A DNA stretch of 64,000 nucleotides from Apostichopus japonicus (Eukaryota > Echinodermata > Holothuroidea > Aspidochirotida > Stichopodidae), in NCBI RefSeq assembly GCF_037975245.1, contig NC_092576.1, positions 36,794,611-36,858,610 on the forward strand, given 5' to 3'. Every line of letters begins with the position of its first letter. The first letter of the stretch is position 1. A program made the translations under genes and the position numbers. Of the stretch, positions 22,071 through 33,299 are shown in pieces. The notes beneath the pieces are model-generated. The model saw only the letters and a list, made by a program, of their open reading frames with translations, was not told the DNA's origin and ran no database searches.

Positions 22071-23557
22071 GGAAGACTAGTGTTATAGTCCTGGCATTGC
22101 AAACAAGTGTTAGGCTAGTCAAAGCTGACTTAGGTAGAGAAAGTGCAATATTGGTGTTTGCTAAATAAGTGAATGGTGTTGAAGACAGCTTGCTATTGCT
22201 GATAAGGAACATTTTTGTGGTTTTATCAAGAGGTGAATGGAGAGATACTGTTATTTGAATGCCTCCAGTAACAGCCTAGTAATCAAAGAGATATCTAAAC
22301 TGCTATCCTGTGGGGTTTTTCATTGTCTTAATAACTCTTCGATCATAAAAAAAAAACAGAAGAAAGTTTTTTTTTGGGTGAAGATGTGTAGACTTGTGTT
22401 TCAGCCTCATCAGAGAAGAGTTTGCACTTTTAAGCCCACATGATAGAGGAATCTGTCCACCAAGATGCATTTAAAACCATTTTCTAGGCTTCAGGTTAAG
22501 GAGAGCTTTTGTCTATGAGATATGAGATTCTTTTTGAAACATCAGAACCAGAAACATTTCGTTTTCCAACCTTTTTGTTGTTGTAATTTCTTCGGAAGTC
22601 TCATACTTGTAATGGTTATTGTAATTAATAAGGCTAACAGTCAATGGCATTACGTTGTTTTTAGAAAGTCTATGTTAAGAAAAGTGGAAAAGGGAACATT
22701 AATAAGAATTTCACTATAATATAGTTACTATGTTTTACTTATCAACTTTAGCAAGGACCTGGTCATACCATGTGTGTCCTTAAAATCAGTGACACAGCCA
22801 TTATACAAGAAGAAGTAAATCGGTATTGTGAGCCTACCTATAGGGTCATCGTATAAATTAATCCTTAATATTGGAGAACAAGTGTAAAATCGATGTAAAT
22901 ACTGAAAAGCCTCCCTATCAATAAATCGAACAATGTTCCGTAAATCTGTGTTGTACATGAATAAATGTTACTCGTTTTGCCGTTGGATGTAAAACGACTG
23001 AAGTACCAAAAGCATTCACATTGACAGCATATGATCGCAAGCGAAAGTACCGCGATCATAAAAACAACATGTTCATGATGGTGGTTGTTGTGAAAGGCAA
23101 CGATAGATTTACACACAAACAACATGGTCATGATGGTGGTTGTTATGAAAGTCAATGAAAAATGTTGTTGTACATGCAAGATACGTACCTACACTTACCT
23201 TATATTGTAATTATCTATCATTACAATATTACTTCTCGTTCACTGTACCTCGCATGTATCAATCATCCAACCAAAGAAGTCAAGCAATTAGTTTAACGGT
23301 TGAGACGCGGTCTAACAAATGCTGGTGACAGTCAAGGTACGTTCGTTCCACTTTATACAGGTATATGCTGACAATGCAGACGACACTGAAGCGGTGCACA
23401 TAATTAGAAACAGGATATTGCAACAGGATTTATACAAACTATGACGAGTCAGAAAAAGCAGATGGGTTTCAACATGGGTTAACAAATGTGCTGTTCTTCA
23501 GTTTGGATTATATAATAACCCACAAACTGAGTATCATCTCAATGAAAGAGTAACAGG
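22071..23557. other. Intergenic stretch downstream of ATG101
   Basis: No gene is recognised. A possible polyadenylation signal AATAAA lies near 22962. A short two-copy tandem repeat (about 56 bp, AACAACATG..CATGATGGTGGTTGTT) spans about 23067-23150. Confidence 0.6.
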
Positions 23558-23605
23558 GTGGTCAGGATCCTGTAAAGTTGGAGAGAGTGAGATCAAATAG
23601 ATTTG
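23557..23605 (+). repeat. Interspersed-repeat terminus (GGGTGGTC family)
   Basis: GGGTGGTCAGGATCCTGTAA followed by AGTTGGAGAGAG recurs as a close copy near 25987-26045 and, reversed, at 48902-48993, where it continues into GTCGCGCGCCCTCTA. Three copies of one end suggest a transposon terminus. No partner end is found. Confidence 0.55.
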
Positions 23606-24070
23606 CCTTTAGGTGTAAAGCAACAGATTTATTATTCTAACTCATTCTTTTCTCGGTCTCCATTTCGCATATAATCACAGTGGAAAGGATAATTGAGAAA
23701 CAATGGTAAAACTTCTTAAAAAAAAAAGTACACTTTACCCTCATAGTAAACTGAAACCCAAACAATACAAACTAATGACACAACTGTTCAGAGAGTCCCT
23801 GAATGAGGAATTCATCAGTACACAATAATAAGGGCGCTCTCCTGGTTAATACGGTCTGCGCAAGTGTAGAACAATGTATATCAACCGTACGTACATCCAT
23901 ATTCATCCACAACCTTTGGTATTGACTTTTATAGTGATTGTAATCATTCGTAATTTTGCATCCTGGTAAAACACACATGTCATAAATTAACCTCGAAGCC
24001 CTCTAGCACTGGATTATCATAAGAATAACTAATGAAAAGGCTGAATTAATAATGAAATAACAAACAAAAC

Positions 24071-25648
24071 CAGTGGCGGATCCAGGATTTCGCCGAAGGG
24101 GGGGCCCAGATGGGAAATGCCTAATCGTCGTCCTGGGGGAGGGGTCTAAGGGGAGTGGATGCCCCCCTCCCCTTTGGGAAAATTTCACAAAATATGGAGG
24201 TCCTCGGTGCAATCACCTTCACTTTATCAGAATGATGGTGCACTCTTTTTGCAAATTTATTTTACAAAAAATTACACGCACAGTGGCGTAGCTAGGATTT
24301 TTTGAGTGGGGGGGGCATGGGGGGCTGTTCTTTCTTGTGGGGGGGGCGGAGTTTACTATCTAAGCGGAGCGCCACCTTGGTTGGCGCGGAGCGTACAGAG
24401 AAAATTTGAGATTTCAGCACTCCCCAGATCGCAGGAGATGGCACCTGTGAGGCAAAGTAGCAACCAAAAAGATGTGCAACTTTGGTGACAGAAATGCAAA
24501 AAAAGTTTTTTCTCTTTCATGCTGACTGGCCTTGCCAACTCAGCCAGACTTTTAACTTGGGGGAAGTTGGCATCATTTGTCGTTTCAAGCTGTCAAGGCC
24601 TTTCTCCCAACTCAAACCCCTGTGGGCTACCGGTAGATTTGCAGGATATGCTCACATGTGGACTTAAATAGCATTAGAGGAAGGGGTGGAAGACTAACAC
24701 GCATCGATGTTTCGGTAATGGTCCACATTGATCGCTCGGTGCTTATTAGGCCATTTATTGGGTTTCTTGAGGCAGCTGTCATCAGAATCTGGCTTTTTGT
24801 GCCAATCGATGACCGATAACATGTATTGGTATGTAAATTTCTTCTTCATATATCTAGCAACACTCTAAAAACAAATGAGTGGATTTCATTCCATTGGAGT
24901 GATCACTCGGCGCACTTCAAATTAAGAGTAAAATTTAACTCTATTGGAGTTAACCCTCACTCCTAATATGAGTGAATATAACTCTATTAGGAGTTAAGAT
25001 TTACTCCAATGGAGTGGAAATTCACTCTTATACCGGAATGTGCTCAGTGATCACTCCCATGCATGGAGTGAAATTCACCTATGTTTTTATCAGTACAGTA
25101 CAGTGCATATCATCATAGACGTACGTACGTACGTACTACGTACGTTCGTATATCAGACGCACTCGATACCCACGATACGATACGGTCCTGGAGAAACTAT
25201 TTCCACTCATCATTTTTTAAGGCGATACAGTAGTGAGTATTGAACAGGCACAGCCGCATGTTTGCAGGAAATTCAGAATTCCCAATATTTTATATCTCTA
25301 TACCAGTAGTGAAAATCATGTTTCGACAGTTTCGTGGACATAAAAATTGTTTTGTGAAATATTCAATGACATATCAGGGGCGGATGCAGGATTTGTGACA
25401 GGGGGGGGGTCTGACTGGGCCACCCGCGCCTGAACGTAAGACTATCTAAGCGGAGCGCCATCATCGGTTGGCGCGGAGCGTACAAGAAAAGTTTTGGCTT
25501 TACAAACCCCCCAGATGGCCGGAAACGGCACTTCCCGAGTATTCTAAGCAGCATGTACCTAGCCTGAAAATATGGATCTCCTGTCTGCAATTTCAGGCCC
25601 CCCGTAGCTACGCCACTGATCACGCATGGGGCACTTTCCCTCGAACGC

Positions 25649-25693
<45 letters not shown>

Positions 25694-25750
25694 GGATTTT
25701 CAAAAAGGGGGGGCCCGGGCCCCCCGGGCCCCCCCCTGGATCCGCCCCTG
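24071..25750. mobile_element. Nest of hAT-type non-autonomous elements
   Basis: The outer ends CAGTGGCGGATCCAGGATTT (24071) and the complement of CAGGGGCGGATCCAGG (ending 25750) face each other. An inner pair with CAGTGGCGTAGCTA ends runs 24281-25618, with flanking 8-mers TACACGCA and ATCACGCA (6 of 8 identical). A third left end, CAGGGGCGGATGCAGGATTT, begins near 25375. Two copies of the internal GCGCCA..TTGGCGC hairpin block occur (about 24369 and 25453). A 39-bp A run lies at 25652-25690. No transposase is seen. Pairing of ends is inference; the termini themselves are clear. Confidence 0.7.
24874..25080. mobile_element. Palindrome-rich fold-back MITE
   Basis: The left 45 bp (TTTCATTCCATTGGAGTGAT, then CACTCGGC) is repeated in inverted form at the right (GTGCTCAGTGATCACTCC, then ATGCATGG). 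Inside are several short palindromes, such as AACTCTATTGGAGTTA and AACTCTATTAGGAGTTA. The strand can fold back on itself over most of its length. It lies within the hAT nest. Confidence 0.65.
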
Positions 25751-25986
25751 AAAACAACCTTTTAGTGGCTATATGTGCAGGCGATCGTCGCCTCCTGGAC
25801 CATACTAACATACACACTTATAACATTAGGTCTGCTAATAGCGACGAATTACTTCTATCCTGGTATTAACTACCGTTGAGAGGCATTGACTCTAGGTTTG
25901 ATTTACCATTAGTTAGTATAGCAACATGTTTTACGTTTAATGATTAGTTTATTGTTTGTTAAATGACCATAAATATACATCAACAT

Positions 25987-26045
25987 ACCTGTAAAGTAGG
26001 AGAGAGCGATAACGTCTAGATATTGTCGCGCGCCCTCTATTATAG
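25987..26045 (+). repeat. Second copy of the GGGTGGTC-family terminus (partial)
   Basis: CCTGTAAAGTAGGAGAGAG, then TAACGTCTAGAT and GTCGCGCGCCCTCTAT, closely match the reversed copy at 48902-48993. The outermost bases are lost here. Confidence 0.55.
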
Positions 26046-26575
26046 CACGTACTTGATAGTTAAATTTTATGGGGGGGGGGGGGGGAGATAGATCAACACT
26101 GTTACAAAAGAATACTAAAAAGTGTAAGGAAGAAGACAAAGATCTGGGAGTTAAGATTCACAAATCACTCAAGAGTTAAAGGCATTGAAGACTCGCTCCA
26201 AAATGTAGACAGTAATGAAACATGATACCTTGTTATCTTTAGCTGGACCTGAGATGTCCATCGCTGTATCGTTTGTGCAGTATGTTGTGGGTATTGACCG
26301 CAGCTGTATGTACTGACTGACATTTGACTGTACACTTGTGTCTAATTACCGATGGTAGCAAGCTGTGTGTGTATTTTCTGGGATCGATGGTGGTGTCTAA
26401 CACTTCTGTTACACCGCATTCGAAACTAGGTTAGATTACCGGCATGATACGTTTCTTTGTGCGCGAGTCTTCACACCCTTTAACATTGTGAAGAAGCAAT
26501 TAAGAAGGCCAAATAAAGTTATGCAAATGATAAAAGGAAATTTAGTTCAGCAACTTTGATATTAAACCGGTTATA

Positions 26576-27045
26576 AACTTATACAACTTGTAAGACCTCA
26601 CATAGCTTATTGTATCCCAACATGGAACCATATCTTAAGAAAGACATTATTCTGGTGGATGCTTGGAGACGAAGGATATATGACAAAGCCAGTGTATAAG
26701 GTGAAACATCTAGAATGTGAATTAAGAAAGACTGTGTCTTTGTACATTTGACAACACTGGTACAACGCCATACGAGGCAGGACCTAATTACTGTATACAA
26801 TATCATGCATGGTAACATCGACATAGACCCAGAGAAGTACTCCAATCGTTTTGGACAAAAAAGCACCTGTCCTCACCTTTTTATCACTGGAGTTGCCTTA
26901 CATACGGGTCAGATACATGCGGTTATTCAAGCTGTTTCCAATATGCCTTTCTCATATTAAGTGCAACAGCAGGAACAAAATTATAGCAGTAAAGTCAAAA
27001 GTGCTACGCGCAGGGGAATTCCCATTTAATTTCTAGCGCTTACGT
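26576..27045 (+). pseudogene. Decayed LINE reverse-transcriptase C-terminal fragment
   Basis: Different frames give LVRPHIAYCIPTWN, then PYLKKDI, then RQDLITVYNIMHGNIDI, the order seen in the region after the polymerase domain of CR1/jockey-group LINEs (LVRPHLEYC..WNPYLKKDI..RGDLIEVYKI). At least three frameshifts or stops separate them. No 5' part or tail is present. It is a molecular fossil rather than a gene. Confidence 0.8.
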
Positions 27046-27139
27046 CATCCACAAATTCCCGTAGTCCTTGGTGCACAGAGACGCTTTGATACCGCCTAAT
27101 GCTGGTGTTAGGTCTGTGTTCTTTGACTATTTATTACAG

Positions 27140-27240
27140 CAAAACAGTAAGGAAAGATCAGTAATGGGCTGTTTGTTCTCAAAGGGTAGCGACCATGGTG
27201 AAGGGAAGGAAGAAGAAGAAGCCCCCAAGAAATATAGCTA
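27140..27240 (+). CDS. RP2: Candidate exon 1 of RP2 (XRP2, ARL3 GTPase-activating protein)
   Basis: A TTATTACAG acceptor precedes a 24-bp leader and an ATG at 27164, followed by 25 codons beginning MGCLFSKG and ending APKKYS, then a GTAATT donor (27241). RP2 proteins begin MGCFFSK, with Gly2 myristoylated and Cys3 palmitoylated for membrane attachment. They continue through an acidic Glu-rich stretch to KQYSW near the first exon boundary; the same order is seen here. If unspliced, the next codon is TAG. The tubulin-cofactor-C-like domain that makes up most of RP2 is not found in the window, so the rest lies beyond it, or this is an isolated exon. Another myristoylated protein cannot be excluded. 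Confidence 0.45.
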
Positions 27241-28560
27241 GTAATTTCAACCTGTTTACTGCTTTAGCTTGCTCAACATTTCTGGTCAATCAGTAATATT
27301 TGATACTGTGTACGGACAGTAACTAATATTGCTACTGTTACTAACTGAGTGTTAGTGTTGGGCGGGTTGTAATATATAGGCGTAACGTTACGAGCGCTAT
27401 ATATGTTAGGATACATTAGACGTGTGGTTTTCACAGTAGTTCAGTTATGCAAACCTCCAATCGTAACTTCTCAATAATACGCGAATAATATGCATATTTA
27501 AAAATCCGACTTCTTAAAAAAATAAAATTCTACTCTAGGCGAGCATGTGCTAGTGACATATCCTGGTATAATATAGGCATGAGGTTACATCAAATCAGGA
27601 GAAATTAGACTTTAGGGAGTATATGGAGAGCAACAATAAAAGTAAATATTATTGATGCCCTTACAGTTCTGTAACAACTGACTCCATGGTTATCATTGTG
27701 ACATTATATTAATGCACAAATCTTCTGTTTTTGTGAAGCAAATAATTCATGATATGTAAATACCAGACTATCACCTAATATTTTTCGTTTTAACATCCCT
27801 TCGTAATGTGCGTGGTTTCGCCCTGCCTAAACGTGTTGTAAATATTCATATATTGATGCGTAGGCAAAGAAGTTTACGTACGAAAGTACGTACAACATGC
27901 ACATGCGCTAACAACTTTCTAACTAGTATATAGTTATCATATACATATATCCCGACGATGATCACACAGTCACAGTCCCGATGCAAGGGGACTGGGGCTG
28001 AGAGCGAATCAGTCGTTTGGTAGTTTGGTCTTCGTGCCCAGGTTCTTTCCTGGGAGACTTTTCCTTAAAAAAAAGTATATACGGTTCACTAGTAAAATAG
28101 TTATATAGTACACATGCCTACGTTGACAGTGAAATTGAACTACCATACTTATGTAACTTTTTTAACAGAGATTTGTGACACTTAATTACTGTTACCAGGC
28201 TTGCTGCTTAACAAGAATGAAGTATGACACTAGCCCATTATTTTTTATAGTAATTATATGCCTAGGCTAGCGGTATCCCACGTCAAATCTCTACTCTCCC
28301 CTTTCCAAGATGGAAACATGGGAAGAACCCGCCCAACAGATCAGCGATGCAGCCGCGTGTTGGACACAATGGTTCTTCGTAACTCACTGATAGTCACAGC
28401 ACCTTGGGGCCTGTCGAACACTCGCGCTACGAAACAACTAAACTAATATTAACTCGAAAATAAATCGTTTTTTGACCGATATATCATTAAAATAAAAACA
28501 GTTACATTAAAACGGTAGTGATTGCACTGTACATCGTCTTACTTTCCGTTTTCTATATTT
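27241..28560. other. Unannotated stretch
   Basis: No gene is recognised. A short TACGTACG-rich palindromic spot lies near 27876-27893. The open frames are short and unlike known proteins. Confidence 0.55.
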
Positions 28561-28564
28561 GGAA

Positions 28565-28890
28565 TATATTGCGTAACTTCAAACACCTAAATGTTCATTA
28601 TAATGTTGAAGTAAGCAGTTACACTCGATACTTTTGTTTTATCGACGCTCTTATTATTTTGGACATTCCTGTATACATTTTCGACACTTATATTACTGTG
28701 ACATGTTCCAATATTTATGACCATACTTATACTAGTATCGACATGTTTATATTAATTTGGAAATGCTCTTATTACTTTGGACATTTTGCAACAAATGGCG
28801 TGAATTCAAACGCAAAAATGTTCACTAGAAATATGAAGTTAGCAGTAACATTCGACTTGTTCATATATTTTGCAACACTCATATTACTTT
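28565..28890. repeat. Diverged tandem duplication (about 230-bp period)
   Basis: The block starting near 28570 (TTCAAACACCTAAATGTTCA, then GTAAGCAGTTACA and TCTTATTATTTTGGA) recurs near 28797 (TTCAAACGCAAAAATGTTCA, then GTTAGCAGTAACA and CTCATATTACTTTAG). A 124-codon open frame lies across it, but its composition is that of AT-rich repeat rather than a protein. Confidence 0.65.
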
Positions 28891-29240
28891 AGAAATGGCT
28901 CAACAGCAATGGCTATTATAAAATGTGTAATTACGGCAAAGGGAAATCTCTCAATCGAAATTTCTACGGAAAGCTATTTCAATATGCCAATATATTGATT
29001 AAACTCCATTCACATAAGGGGCCAATGTTTCCAATGAGGCTAATATCGATGTTGCTTACGATATATGTGATGATAGTATCATATCAATTGATGACAATAT
29101 AAACCATAGAGAAAACATTTATGCTTTTCAAATGGAATAGCTCTCCTAATTCCTATTACAATACTAAAACAAAAAATGTTCCAGGAGTTACAGGAAACAG
29201 TTTAACGCTTGATGATTAAGTTTTGTAACATTACATTAAG

Positions 29241-29600
29241 AGTTCAATAAGAATGTGGATCTCGTCACTGAATTTAGTAGACTAACACAATTAACAAGAT
29301 ATACGCTACTAAACATAGTTTCAAGAAACTACTCTCGGTGTTTTCTTTGACCTCTTTAAGGCTTTCGACAAGATTGTCCATCATATTCTACGCAAATTTG
29401 ACATTTCTCTCTACGAAATACTAATGCACATCTCTTGAAAACATCTACTTTTAGTTATCTTGAATATTCGGTGGTATACCCAAGTCCATGAACTATATTA
29501 TAGGTGTCGTACCACAATTAATCGTACCACTGACTTATACACTAAATTCGTCACTTTCAAAACCCTCTGATACATAGAAGTTTTCAATTGACATATCTTA
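29241..29600 (+). pseudogene. Decayed LINE reverse-transcriptase core fragment
   Basis: One frame gives VFFDLFKAFDKIVHHIL, the polymerase motif A region with its Asp. A later frame gives GVVPQLIVPLTYTLN, a decayed version of the GVPQGSxLGPLLF motif. Upstream is a trace of the QFGFRPGHSTE region. Several stops interrupt it, and YADD is not seen. It is probably the same broad CR1/jockey group as the other LINE debris. Confidence 0.75.
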
Positions 29601-30889
29601 TTCACCATTTGATATTGAGGTCCTGACCTGTCACGGCACTTGCAAATGTCTATATCATGACTGTTTAGACTTTGAACTGGAAAAGAAGCCAGTTTAGCAC
29701 ACTGAATCCCAGGCGGAGTAATATCCACATTGAACAAGTAGAAAAATGGTAAAATGTTTTATATCAGCTTCAATCATTATTTTATCACCATCTGTACTTT
29801 GATGTTAGTTCTTTCACATGGAGGCAGAAATGAAAAACAATGATGGTAACTGATAATATGCCAAAGCAAGCATTACAGTAGGTCATTTTAGTTTGTTGTT
29901 GTTGTTTTTTTTTTCTAGCGACTGTACATTACTGTTGTACCAATGGATCCACTGTTATATCTATCATTTACCTTTTTATTATGTCTTCAAATTCACAAGG
30001 AGCTGTTGTTTTCTGTAGAAATAGAATATATTTTAAATTAGTTATAGGAAAGTGACTGAGATATTTTAGACACTGGAAAAGCGGAGAGAACGTTATGGCT
30101 AGATTCCCGTTTTAATCATAACTTTCAGTGTTCGTTACAATATTATTATCGTTTAGAGAATATTGGCGTACCATCGCCAAAACATTATTTTGTCTAGAAT
30201 TGACAACATTGAAATAATGTTCGCTGTTAATAAGCTGTCAAGAATTATGATAAAACTAAGCATATGGTCATGTATAGTAATAATGCACACTTAAGTGAGA
30301 TTGAAATATATAAATGACATATATACTTTACAATAAGATTACAAGAATTGAGTCTACTCTAAAACGTTTTCTTTCTGGAAACATATTCAGAACAATATTA
30401 TAAAATATTCTATGATCGTCCATATACCTACCGTATTCTGTTCAATTATTTAGTCTGGTACGAGCAATTAAAACCTTAGAAGAATAATCCATGACATGTA
30501 AATGTAATTCTAGAAAGAAGAGAATATTAATATACCACAACGCACCATCTCTTAGGTAAATTGCCATACCATGTCAAGATAAATCTATAATTGAATAACT
30601 CTCTTAAGTAACATGTTTTTTTTAAGGTACGAACGATGATGTGACGTCATTATCGCACTTAGCGGAGGTACCATTCAAAATAGATCGGATCCCGTTTGAG
30701 ATGACACAATCCAACAATACACTCTTAATTTTTCCGGGTCACTTTTGTTACCCGGATTCCTGATAAAAATAGTTTCATCCTTTTCAGGATAAGTTTAATC
30801 CATTCCCGGATAAAATTCAACCATTCCCGATTCAATTTCATTAGGCATGGTATCATTTCACTGTACCGTTCCTGATCAGAACGTAGCGC
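29601..30889. other. Unannotated stretch
   Basis: No gene or transposon end is recognised. A CCCGGAT/ATCCGGG-type word recurs four times at about 30730-30835 (CCGGGTCAC, CCCGGATTCC, CCCGGATAAA, CCCGATTC), possibly a small degenerate repeat. Confidence 0.5.
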
Positions 30890-31075
30890 TTGATGCTATT
30901 GGCTGATGTACATCATGTGACAAAAGCTTTGATCGTGCTGCAGCTCTCGAACGAACGCTATTCGAACACATACGCCATCTTTTCGAAACTTTGCACTCAC
31001 GAAATGCTCTTATGGATCTCGCAGAAGCAAAATTACTTCAATGGGGATCGAAGAAGTACGTCAAGAATTTCAAAG
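30890..31075 (+). CDS. Candidate first exon of an unrecognised gene
   Basis: An open frame from ATG 30890 runs through a strong AAAG/GTGAGT donor at 31075/31076. Base composition here is less AT-rich than the surroundings, as in exons. The peptide is not recognised. It may join the exon pair at 32341-32773, whose acceptor follows 1.27 kb later. It could equally be a 5' untranslated exon. Confidence 0.25.
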
Positions 31076-32340
31076 GTGAGTTATTAGGCACTTTCCATTT
31101 CGTTTGTTGTGTTAATCATAAATAAAGTTAGTGCTTTGAAGAAGCTATGCTCAATCCGTCACGGGTTTAGTCTGGCCTAGCGTTATACAGTGTACACTAT
31201 AGTGTGTAGCGTGTGGTGTGAAAACTATAAACGCTTCAGACTGTACTGTACAGTATACTACAGTACTGTACATGCCTACACACAACAGTATGCAGTACTA
31301 TTGTGAAGCCTCTATGGTGCTACAGGGCAAACAGTATTACTGTATGGTGGGTTCTAATGTTCAGTTGCTACTTCACCACAAAGTGGATTGTAATTTTTCG
31401 ATAACCAAATGAATTAAATGACATAAGTAAGGCAGGCAAGGTCTAATAAGGGTTCCTGGTAATTTAGATTTAGGTAATGTAAGACTTGCCCACAGTGGGA
31501 ATCAGTCTTTCCCTTATATGTTCTATATAAGGTGATCATTTACAAATAAGGCATAGGCCTATATGCTACTGTAGTGTTGTGATTGGACTGGGCCCAGTAG
31601 TGGAGTGTACTGAACTGTACTTTTGCGTTGAAATGAAAACAACACTGATTTTTCGTACTTTCTTTTAATCAATATATAAATAAGTTTCTGCAAAAGAAAA
31701 AAACAGAGATGGTAATGTCGTCATTAATACATATACATTTAATACAATACATAATACAAATACATTTGTAGGCTAGTGTCCATAGGCTCATGGTATTGTG
31801 TAATAGTACAGTCGACGCTTGAAGTAGCGGTTCCGCGAATATTTCAGGTATACCCGGTTATACCGAGCAGGTATGCCGCTTTTTGTTAATGCTTATACCG
31901 ATGCACCTTAGCATAAAGTTGCTTATGGTCTTGCCTAGTAATGGCAAAAAGAGGGGCAAAATAACACACTAAATGGTATGCAGAAACTTCTTTGAATTCA
32001 TTATACTGTTAACTGTTCATGGAAATAGATCATAAGGATCTGAGATCCATATTGAAACGTTATGTAAACCTCATTTATGGCAATATGTTTTAAAATGCAA
32101 ATTAAGGTAAGGGAAAATTGGCCAAATACAGGTCTTTTCATATTGTGTTCATATACCATACTGTGTGCAAAAGTGGGTGCTGTACAGAAAGCTTGTGATA
32201 CAAATAGGCTCTTAATTGCATGAGGTCTGCAGATAAAAAAAATAAAAATTGCAGAAATGAAGTTTCATGGAGGTATTACTACAATGAATTTTTAGAGAAT
32301 TAACATTTTGCTATCATATGTTGTCTTTGCTAAATTTCAG

Positions 32341-32507
32341 GAAGTCTAGTTTTGTGCTGGCACAGGTCGCCATGAAGCAACAGGCTACTCAGAAAACCGA
32401 CTGCAATATGTGAGGAAAAAGGACCAAAATTAAGACAAAGAAGTCTGTTCGCGACCCTCATAAACCTTCAAAGCTGGTTGACACAACAGATTTGGAATTG
32501 ACATCAG
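32341..32507 (+). CDS. Candidate exon with in-frame TGA, unrecognised
   Basis: The exon lies between an AAATTTCAG acceptor and a GTAAAT donor. ATG at 32372, in the context GTCGCCATGA, gives MKQQATQKTDCNM, then TGA (32411-32413). The same frame then stays open through SVRDPHKPSKLVDTTDLELTS to the donor in phase 1. Codon choice on both sides of the TGA looks coding-like. No family is recognised. Confidence 0.3.
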
Positions 32508-32516
32508 GTAAATTAA

Positions 32517-32577
32517 AATTTATTTATTTATTTATTCTTTCATCCATACATCCATCCATCCATTCAATCATTCATGT
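32517..32577. repeat. (ATTT)n/(CATC)n microsatellite
   Basis: A TTTATTTATTTATTTATT run is followed by CATCCATACATCCATCCATC. Simple repeats only. Confidence 0.85.
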
Positions 32578-32636
32578 AGTTTTTGCATCTATTGACTTTT
32601 GTTGCTTAAAACAATATCAATGATTGTTCTTCACAG

Positions 32637-32773
32637 ATGATGCAGAGGAGTGTGTTATTTCAGCGATGGTAATGTGTCTGAAGACTGGAGTATCACAGAG
32701 CCTTTAATATCAGAGACAATAAGAAGAGTTCTGTGGGAGATATTCTCTCAGAAAATAAACAACAGATGGCATG
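32637..32773 (+). CDS. Candidate exon following 32341-32507, frameshifted, unrecognised
   Basis: The acceptor is TTCTTCACAG and the donor CATG/GTAAGA. From the phase left by the previous exon it reads DDAEECVIS and then hits a stop. Shifting one base at about 32656-32662 opens SDGNVSEDWSITEPL, then WEIFSQKINNRWH, to the donor. The CAGCGATGGTAATG stretch also contains possible internal splice sites, so the structure is ambiguous. No family is recognised. Confidence 0.25.
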
Positions 32774-33142
32774 GTAAGAGTTTTACTCAATACATGTGCT
32801 ATTCTTGACGAACAGGAACCCGAACTAAAGTGCCAAAAGCTTACTTGCTGTAAGACTTAAGAAGAGTGAATAATGCCACGTTGTAGGCTACACATTATAT
32901 ATCAACATTAATTGGGCCATAAGAGTATGGTATGAGTGTTTTGCTAGTCCTTTTCTAGCCTTTCCTTTGGGTACCTGTTAGGTTGATTGCAATTTTACTG
33001 AGCTTCAAAATCATGCAAATCTGCTTTTTCTCTTTCTTTTATGACTCTTCTATATTTAGTATTTTAAGTTAACGAAGGTTGCCTCACATTCTTAAAATCA
33101 TATATGTTTCTCAAAGAGAATGACCTAACGGTTATGAAATGA

Positions 33143-33295
33143 TTGAGAATCACAATGATAATGATGCATGGTGTTGGTGATGGTGGTGGTGATGATGATA
33201 GTGAAGATGGTGGTGGTGGTGATGATGATGATGGTAGTGTTGGTGATGATGGTGGTGTTGGTGATGATGGTGATGATGATGAGGAGGAGGAGCTG
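33143..33295. repeat. GATGRTGGT-type trinucleotide microsatellite
   Basis: About 150 bp of GATGATGGTGGTGGTGATG-type repeats. Asp/Gly-, Val/Met- and His-rich open frames here are all products of the repeat. Confidence 0.92.
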
Positions 33296-33299
33296 GTTG

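Noticed and set aside
23772-23978. 68-codon minus-strand frame with several Cys
   Set aside because: It matches no known zinc-finger spacing and has no supporting splice sites.
27960-28065. GC-richer stretch with short inverted repeats considered as a tRNA or snRNA
   Set aside because: No A and B boxes with correct spacing and no cloverleaf could be drawn.
28518-28892. 124-codon open frame
   Set aside because: It spans a diverged AT-rich tandem duplication and has no motif or splice context.
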